A DNA stretch of 11,026 nucleotides. It comes from an uncultured Lachnospiraceae bacterium (lineage in GTDB: Bacteria > Bacillota > Clostridia > Lachnospirales > Lachnospiraceae). How positions within the stretch are numbered: the first letter of the stretch is position 1; the number at the start of each line of letters is the position of its first letter. The stretch covers positions 1 to 11,026 of the forward strand of contig CADCPJ010000183.1 in the NCBI GenBank assembly GCA_902803245.1, read 5' to 3'. Of the stretch, positions 6,948 to 11,026 are shown in pieces. Under the pieces are notes generated by a model, which worked only from the letters and a program-made list of their open reading frames with translations, was not told the origin of the DNA and searched no databases. A program made the translations under genes and the position numbers.

Positions 6948-7382
6948 ATGGCTCTCTACACGGAAACCGTGATGGATCATTTTATGAACCCGAGAAACGT
7001 CGGCTCGATCGAGAACGCCGAAGGAGTCGGCGAGGTCGGAAATGCAAAGTGCGGAGATATCATGAAGCTCTATCTCAAGATCGGGGACGGGGTGATCACG
7101 GATGTCCGATTCGAGACATTCGGCTGCGGCTCCGCCATCGCTTCCACATCCATGGCGACGGAGATGATCAAAGGAAAGACCATCGAGGAGGCGCTCGCCG
7201 TCACAAATAAAGACGTCGTCGATGCCCTGGGCGGGCTTCCCGCGCACAAGCTTCACTGCTCGGTGCTGGCGGAGGAGTCCATCCGGGCAGCCATAAAGGA
7301 CTACTACGACAGGAACGGCATCGAGTACGATCACAGCAGATTCCGGGAAGCGGAAGACGGTGAGAGCTGCCCGATGGTATAA
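6948..7382 (+). CDS. iscU: Fe-S cluster scaffold protein IscU (NifU N-terminal domain type)
   Basis: A 144-residue scaffold on which Fe-S clusters are built with sulfur from IscS. The three conserved cluster cysteines are present: Cys35 in NAKCGD, Cys60 in FGCGSA and Cys104 in KLHCSVLAEE. Asp37, which tunes cluster release, is also present. Length and domain content match stand-alone IscU, and the extra NifU domains are absent. The motif before the third cysteine reads LPAHK, where the IscU of chaperone-containing systems has LPPVK. The start at 6948 is preceded by AAGGAGG (6930-6936) with a rather long 11-nt spacer. It is downstream of and co-directional with iscS, so probably co-transcribed. 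The C-terminus (SCPMV) carries an extra cysteine. A 20-nt tandem repeat and a terminator follow. Confidence 0.95.
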   Translation: MALYTETVMDHFMNPRNVGSIENAEGVGEVGNAKCGDIMKLYLKIGDGVITDVRFETFGCGSAIASTSMATEMIKGKTIEEALAVTNKDVVDALGGLPAHKLHCSVLAEESIRAAIKDYYDRNGIEYDHSRFREAEDGESCPMV

Positions 7383-7405
7383 AGACAGGTCCTTCATCAC
7401 GCGAT

Positions 7406-7505
7406 ACAGGCATTATGGTCAAATTACAGGCGATATCGTCAAATTACAGGCATTATGGCCAAATTACAGGCATTATGGCCAAATTACAGGCGATATGATC
7501 AAAAA
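7406..7505 (+). repeat. Tandem array of five 20-nt repeats downstream of iscU
   Basis: Units start at 7406, 7426, 7446, 7466 and 7486. Units 3 and 4 are identical (ACAGGCATTATGGCCAAATT). Unit 1 differs by one base (GGTC for GGCC). Units 2 and 5 carry CGATATCG and CGATATGA in the middle. Unit 5 keeps its first 17 bases of the pattern and then runs into the A-tract of the terminator. The array is non-coding and lies between the convergent iscU and ftsH. A 20-nt period puts all copies on nearly the same face of the helix. Confidence 0.92.
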
Positions 7506-7535
7506 AAGGAGAGGCAAGCATCTGCCTCTCCTTTT
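7501..7535. terminator. Bidirectional intrinsic terminator between iscU and ftsH
   Basis: GGAGAGGCA (7508-7516) and TGCCTCTCC (7523-7531) form a perfect 9-bp stem with a 6-nt loop. On the minus strand it is followed by seven T residues (7507-7501), making it a strong terminator 6 nt after the ftsH stop. On the plus strand only TTTT (7532-7535) follows, so it is probably weaker for iscSU. Confidence 0.9.
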
Positions 7536-7537
7536 GC

Positions 7538-9604
7538 TTATTCGCCTGTTTCGTCCCGTGCATTTAAGCCCGTCTCGCTCCCATCTGCACCGGCATCCCT
7601 TCCCGCATCGGAGGGATCGCCGGCAGCCGCATCGCTTCCCGCGTCGGAGGGATTGCCGGCAGCCGCATCCCTTCCCGCGTCGGAGGGATCGTCGGCAGCC
7701 GCATCGCTTCCCGCGTCGGACCTGTCGCCTTCCGTCAGATAAGCGGGCTTCTGGTTCAGGATGTCCATGAACTCCTCTCCCGTGATCGTCTCGTGCTCGT
7801 ACAGATACTTCGCGAGCTCATGGAGCTTCGACTTGTTCTCTTTGAGGATCCGGAGCGCCTTGTCGTGCTGTTCCTTAACAACCCTTACAACGGTATCGTC
7901 GATCTGCTTCGCAGTCTCCGGCGAGCAGGCCAGCGAGCTGTCCCCGCCCAGATAGATGTTGGACTGGGTGCTTAAGGCCACCATGCCGAATTCGTCGTCC
8001 ATGCCGAACTGCGTGATCATCGCCCGGGCCAGCTTTGTGGCCTGCTCGATGTCATTGGACGCACCTGTCGTGACGGAGCCGAAGATCAGCTCCTCGGCGC
8101 ATCTCCCGCCGGTAAATGTCGCGATCTTGTTGAGCAGCTCGTCCCTCGACACCAGATACCTCTCGCCCTCATCCACCTGGAGCGTGTAGCCGAGTGCCCC
8201 GGATGTTCTCGGAATGATAGTGATCTTCTGGACCGGGGCGGAGTTGTTCTGTTTGGCGGCGACAAGGGCATGGCCGATCTCGTGATAGGCGACGATCAGC
8301 TTCTCCTTGTCGGAGAGGACCCGGCTCTTCTTCTGATAGCCCGCAATGACGACCTCGATGCTCTCCATGAGGTCCTCCTGGATCACGAACTTTCTTCCCT
8401 CGCGCACGGCCCTGAGCGCCGCCTCGTTGACGATGTTGGCAAGCTCGGCCCCCGAGGCTCCGGCGGCGGTTCTCGCTATGGCCGCAAAATCCACATTGTC
8501 CGCAACTTTGATCTTCTTCGCGTGAACTTTGAGAATGTCGATTCGCCCGTCGAGGTCGGGGAGCTCCACCGGTATCCTCCGGTCGAATCTTCCGGGACGA
8601 AGCAGCGCCGGATCGAGCACGTCCGGACGGTTTGTGGCAGCGAGGATGATCACGCCCTTTCCCCCGTCAAAGCCGTCCATCTCCGTGAGGAGCTGGTTCA
8701 GCGTCTGCTCTCTCTCGTCGTTGGTGGAGAGGGCGCCGCCGTCGCGCTTCTTGCCGATGGTGTCGATCTCATCGATGAACACGATGCAGGGCGCATGCTT
8801 CTCCGCCTGGCTGAAGAGGTCCCTCACCTTTGAGGCGCCCATGCCGACGAACATCTCGACGAACTCAGAGCCCGCGATGGAGAAGAACGGAACCTCAGCC
8901 TCACCGGCCACGGCTTTCGCGAGAAGAGTTTTTCCCGTGCCCGGAGGGCCGACGAGCAGCGCCCCCTTGGGGCAGGATGCGCCGATATCCGCGTATTTCT
9001 TCGGGTCATGGAGATAGAGGACCAGCTCCTGCAGGAGCTGCTTCGCCTCCTCCTCCCCCGCCACGTCGGCAAACTTGATGCTTGTAGTAGAAGGGACGTA
9101 CTTCTTGGCGCCGCTCTTCCCGAAGGACATCATGGGGTTTCCCGCCCCAAAAAAACCTCCTCCTTCTCCGCCCCCGCCCATGCGCTTCATGAGCATCCTG
9201 GACAGGAACATGAAGATCGCGTAGAAGAAGAGGAGGGGCAGCACCCATCCGAAGAAGAAGTTCTCCAGCGGGCTGGTCGTATTGACGACCGTCCCGAAGT
9301 CGCATCCGGACTCAAGGAGCCTGTTGACCAGGTCCGCGTCATTGAAGGTCGCCGTCCGGAAGTAGTTGGCCGGGTCATGCTTGTCAGAAAAATAGATGTA
9401 GTCGCTGTTGATCTGTGCCGTCGCGATCTCCTTCTGCCGGATCATCTTCAGGAATGTGCTGTAATCCACATCCTTGATATTTCTTCTCGCTATGGCGGGA
9501 AGGACGAACGCGTTGAGAAGCAGCAGCGTCACAATGACAATGCCGACATATATAAGAACCTGTCTCGTTCTCTTGTTTGGTCCCTCGTTCGATTTAAAAG
9601 GCAA
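7538..9604 (-). CDS. ftsH: ATP-dependent zinc metalloprotease FtsH
   Basis: A 688-residue membrane-anchored AAA+ protease that pulls out and degrades membrane and some soluble proteins. Features in order: two membrane spans (about 15-36 and 115-138) flanking a small extracellular domain, a Gly-rich linker (143-155), Walker A GPPGTGKT (219-226), pore loop FVG (252-254), Walker B VFIDEID (275-281), second region of homology with Arg336 and Arg339, the zinc site HEIGH (441-445), and the third zinc ligand Asp518 in GASNDIEQAT. HEIGH, rather than HEAGH, still fits HExxH. The last 60 residues add an unusual tail of four 12-residue repeats (PSDAGRDAAAGN type). The start is TTG (9602-9604), since GGAGGTGAT lies 6 nt before it and the nearby ATG meets a stop after five codons. 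It lies 21 nt after the lipoprotein gene, so it is probably in the same transcript. Confidence 0.97.
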   Translation of the reverse strand: MPFKSNEGPNKRTRQVLIYVGIVIVTLLLLNAFVLPAIARRNIKDVDYSTFLKMIRQKEIATAQINSDYIYFSDKHDPANYFRTATFNDADLVNRLLESGCDFGTVVNTTSPLENFFFGWVLPLLFFYAIFMFLSRMLMKRMGGGGEGGGFFGAGNPMMSFGKSGAKKYVPSTTSIKFADVAGEEEAKQLLQELVLYLHDPKKYADIGASCPKGALLVGPPGTGKTLLAKAVAGEAEVPFFSIAGSEFVEMFVGMGASKVRDLFSQAEKHAPCIVFIDEIDTIGKKRDGGALSTNDEREQTLNQLLTEMDGFDGGKGVIILAATNRPDVLDPALLRPGRFDRRIPVELPDLDGRIDILKVHAKKIKVADNVDFAAIARTAAGASGAELANIVNEAALRAVREGRKFVIQEDLMESIEVVIAGYQKKSRVLSDKEKLIVAYHEIGHALVAAKQNNSAPVQKITIIPRTSGALGYTLQVDEGERYLVSRDELLNKIATFTGGRCAEELIFGSVTTGASNDIEQATKLARAMITQFGMDDEFGMVALSTQSNIYLGGDSSLACSPETAKQIDDTVVRVVKEQHDKALRILKENKSKLHELAKYLYEHETITGEEFMDILNQKPAYLTEGDRSDAGSDAAADDPSDAGRDAAAGNPSDAGSDAAAGDPSDAGRDAGADGSETGLNARDETGE
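7593..7729 (-). repeat. Four 36-nt tandem repeats coding the FtsH C-terminal tail
   Basis: Units begin at 7593, 7629, 7665 and 7701 (the last partial), each opening GCATC(C/G)CTTCCCGC on the plus strand. They code 12-residue units of the type (P/R)SDAG(R/S)DAAA. Copies are nearly identical in DNA, which suggests recent expansion or ongoing homogenisation. The tail lies beyond the folded protease domain and is probably disordered and cytosolic. Confidence 0.92.
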
Positions 9605-9610
9605 ATGCCA

Positions 9611-9619
9611 TCACCTCCA
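9611..9619 (-). promoter_or_regulatory. Strong ribosome binding site deciding the ftsH TTG start
   Basis: GGAGGTGAT on the minus strand sits just before the TTG at 9602-9604. The only nearby ATG (frame ATG GCA TTT GCC TTT TAA) ends after five codons, so TTG is the start. Confidence 0.82.
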
Positions 9620-9625
9620 TCCTCG

Positions 9626-10771
9626 TCATCCGACGGCGTGCCCGTCGTTCTCCGCATAAGTCTCATCGTAATAAATAATCTCATCGCCGTCGGGATTGTC
9701 ATAGTTGATAATCTCTACGTCGTCATCCTCTCCTCCGTTCGCGCCGTCGTCCTCTCCGCCGTCGGCATCGTCTGTCTCATTGCCGGCATTTCCGCCGTCT
9801 GACTCGTTGCTGCTCCCGGAGTTATCCCCGTCCCGGCTCCCGTCGTCGCCGTTCTGATCGTTCTCCGATCTTCCGGCATCCCCGGTCTCGCTGTTTTCCG
9901 AGCCGCCGCTGCTTCCCTCGCTGCCTGATCGGTCTGCGCCGTCGTCCTGCCGGGCTCCCGATCGGTCCGCGCCGTCGTCCCTTGAGGCAGACGATGAGTT
10001 CCCGGAATCCTCTTTCTCGTAGAGCGCCATTTCGCTGTCCCTGGTGCTGACTATAGTGCCGGTCGCCTTCGACTTATATACGAGATAGGGATAAGCCCCC
10101 TCCTTGTCGAAGAAGATCTCCGCCTCCTCCATATCGGAAAATGGAACATCGTGGAGGATGTAATAGTGCCCCTCGCTGTCCTTGTCCTTCATTTCCTCGT
10201 CCGTCTTGATGGAGAACCGGATCTCATACTCCGCCTTCTCCTCCCTGTCGGCAGATTCCTTAAGCGCATGGGCCGCGTCGAAATAGAGGGCAGCCGCTTT
10301 GCCGTCCGCAATCACGGTCCCTTCTTTCAGCATATTCTTCGGGAAGTAATCCGTGAAGCTGTCCTTTGCGGAGAGCCAGGCGATGGTAAATCCCGTCTCA
10401 TTTGCAAGACGCGTTCTATATATGCTGTCCCCCTTGGCCTTCGTCCCCAGGATAAGGAGTCCCAGATCCGGATCGACGGTCGGAGTCACCTCAATCGGGG
10501 CGATCGGCGTCGCCGTCGGGGAAGGGGACGGTGTCGGTGTCGGTGTCGCCGTTGGAGACGCCGTCGGGGCCTTGGTCGGAACCTCAGTCGGCTCCGCCGT
10601 GACCGCGGCTGTCGGAGTCGGGACAGCCGTTTCCGTCACGGCCGCAGCGGAGGATGCCGCTCCGCGCGACGCAGACGGATCATAAGTCACAGACCTGCTG
10701 CTGCAGCCCGAAAGCACAAGAGCGGCAATGCACGCTCCGGCAAGGCCTGTCATTCCTCTTAGGTTGTACAT
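9626..10771 (-). CDS. Secreted lipoprotein of unknown function with acidic low-complexity tail
   Basis: A 381-residue protein. Residues 1-23 form a lipoprotein signal peptide ending in LVLSGC, with Cys23 as the lipidated residue, so it should be anchored on the outer membrane surface. Residues 45-100 are a Pro/Thr-rich linker (TPTPTPSPSPT). Residues 103-250 form a folded domain beginning NETGFTIAWLSAKDSFTDYF, with NMLKEGTVIADG and ALYFDAAHALKES. I do not recognise its family. Residues 253-350 are rich in Asp, Gly, Ser and Asn, including a repeated DDGADRSG (near-identical DNA at 9927-9946 and 9960-9979), and the end is Asp/Tyr-rich. The ATG at 10769-10771 is chosen because AGAGGTGATC lies directly before it and the lipobox then falls at the right place. 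A longer frame to 10918 has no such support. It is followed 21 nt later by ftsH. Confidence 0.87.
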   Translation of the reverse strand: MYNLRGMTGLAGACIAALVLSGCSSRSVTYDPSASRGAASSAAAVTETAVPTPTAAVTAEPTEVPTKAPTASPTATPTPTPSPSPTATPIAPIEVTPTVDPDLGLLILGTKAKGDSIYRTRLANETGFTIAWLSAKDSFTDYFPKNMLKEGTVIADGKAAALYFDAAHALKESADREEKAEYEIRFSIKTDEEMKDKDSEGHYYILHDVPFSDMEEAEIFFDKEGAYPYLVYKSKATGTIVSTRDSEMALYEKEDSGNSSSASRDDGADRSGARQDDGADRSGSEGSSGGSENSETGDAGRSENDQNGDDGSRDGDNSGSSNESDGGNAGNETDDADGGEDDGANGGEDDDVEIINYDNPDGDEIIYYDETYAENDGHAVG

Positions 10772-10925
10772 ATTGATCACCTCTTTATAGTCGTTAACGA
10801 AATCTTCTCCAAAAGCAGAGCATTTCGTTTTCCCTATATACAGATACTCTGTCACCGTTAACGAAACAGTCTGCAAAAGCAGTATCATCACACCATCCGG
10901 GAGCAAATCAGCACTCACCGGCGGA
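10772..10925 (-). promoter_or_regulatory. Candidate structured 5' leader of the lipoprotein-ftsH transcript
   Basis: The predicted leader is about 154 nt. In the minus-strand RNA, GATACT (10886-10881) can pair with AGTATC (10848-10843). That helix encloses a small CTGC-TTTT-GCAG hairpin and a CTGT/ACAG stem (10869-10866 with 10852-10849), like a three-way junction. Closer to the gene, CGAAAT (10827-10822) pairs with ATTTCG (10803-10798) around an imperfect stem. I cannot match it to a known riboswitch class. Pairings were found by eye, with no energy calculation or covariation. Confidence 0.4.
10792..10882 (-). repeat. Two 27-nt direct repeats in the lipoprotein leader
   Basis: Copies at 10792-10818 and 10856-10882 match at 23 of 27 bases. 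On the minus strand both begin CTGCTTTTG and end TTTCGTTAACG, and they lie 64 nt apart. CGTTAACG is a perfect palindrome in both (10792-10799 and 10856-10863). They lie between the predicted promoter and the start codon, so they would be in the RNA leader as well as in DNA. Confidence 0.85.
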
Positions 10926-10932
10926 TATGGCT

Positions 10933-10961
10933 ATTATAGTCCCGGTGATACGAGCCGTCAA
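10933..10961 (-). promoter_or_regulatory. Predicted sigma-A promoter for the lipoprotein-ftsH operon
   Basis: On the minus strand, TTGACG (-35, 10956-10961) is followed after exactly 17 nt by a perfect TATAAT (-10, 10933-10938). The start site would be near 10926. Only one base departs from consensus. Confidence 0.82.
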
Positions 10962-11009
10962 CACTGCCGCCTGTGAACAAAGTCTGAACGCACTGCCGCC
11001 TGCAGGCAG
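10962..11009. repeat. Duplicated CACTGCCGCCTG just upstream of the lipoprotein promoter
   Basis: CACTGCCGCCTG occurs exactly at 10962-10973 and 10991-11002, 29 nt apart. The first copy abuts the -35 box. The second forms part of an inverted repeat, CTGCC/GGCAG (10993-10997 and 11005-11009), with the palindrome GCCTGCAGGC at its centre. The placement suits an activator site, but this is inference. The remaining bases to 11026 hold no recognisable gene. Confidence 0.6.
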
Positions 11010-11026
11010 AACTGAAGTTAAAAAAA

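Noticed and set aside
7406..7505. CRISPR array
   Set aside because: Repeats are only 20 nt and run head to tail with no unique spacers, and there are no cas genes nearby.
8270..8290. HEIGH instead of HEAGH in FtsH as a sign of an inactive protease
   Set aside because: The HExxH zinc motif and the third ligand Asp518 are intact. A change at the third position of the motif does not remove a metal ligand.
9008..9802. 264-residue plus-strand open frame opposite the ftsH start
   Set aside because: It is the shadow of the ftsH N-terminal region and the lipoprotein tail. No start signal or domain is visible.
10500..10610. GTCGGTGTCGGTGTC-type run as a regulatory DNA repeat
   Set aside because: It is explained by the Pro/Thr-rich codons of the lipoprotein linker (TPTPTPSP), so it needs no separate role.
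10772..10918. 49-residue N-terminal extension of the lipoprotein frame
   Set aside because: No ribosome binding site precedes the upstream ATG. The extension would bury the lipobox, and the ATG at 10769-10771 has an excellent site. The upstream region reads better as a leader with direct repeats.

Overview
The window looks like chromosomal DNA from a Gram-positive member of the Clostridia, most like a GC-rich Lachnospiraceae. The evidence is strong GGAGGTGA-type ribosome binding sites, GTG and TTG starts, an iscS-iscU pair without hscBA, an FtsH with an HEIGH protease motif, a lipoprotein with a Pro/Thr linker, and rpmG starting a new transcript. The placement is inferred from gene content and style only. 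No mobile element, phage gene, CRISPR array, tRNA or rRNA was seen.

Layout. Bases 1-57 (minus strand) hold the first 19 codons of rpmG (ribosomal protein L33), which runs off the left edge. Bases 129-182 hold the terminator of the next operon and, overlapping it, a good promoter for rpmG. Bases 179-5454 (minus) hold a tightly packed four-gene envelope-glycan operon. In transcription order it encodes a GT2 polyprenyl-phosphate-type glycosyltransferase, a multi-spanning GT-C-like membrane protein, a polysaccharide pyruvyl transferase family protein, and a flippase-like (UPF0104 / LPG-synthase TM family) protein. Bases 5515-5641 are a divergent promoter region. Bases 5642-7382 (plus) hold iscS and iscU. 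Bases 7383-7537 hold a 5 x 20-nt tandem repeat and a terminator between convergent genes. Bases 7538-10771 (minus) hold a lipoprotein gene followed 21 nt later by ftsH. Bases 10772-11026 hold the lipoprotein leader, its promoter and short repeats upstream.

How the genes may work together. In the glycan operon, the GT2 enzyme probably loads a sugar onto a lipid phosphate on the cytoplasmic face and the GT-C-like protein uses it on the outer face. The pyruvyl-transferase-family enzyme would modify the glycan, and the flippase-like protein would move or modify a lipid. IscS delivers sulfur to IscU for Fe-S cluster assembly, under a near-ideal promoter overlapped by a perfect 9-bp inverted repeat, as expected for a repressor operator. 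The lipoprotein and FtsH are probably co-transcribed, which suggests a link in envelope quality control.

No obviously new multi-gene system was found. The most unusual structures are non-coding: the rpmG promoter whose -10 lies in the loop of the preceding terminator, the exact 20-nt array after iscU, repeats at 41-42 nt spacing between iscS and iscU, and a duplicated 27-nt element in the lipoprotein leader. In addition, two unrelated membrane proteins carry 12-residue DAG-containing tandem repeats in terminal tails.
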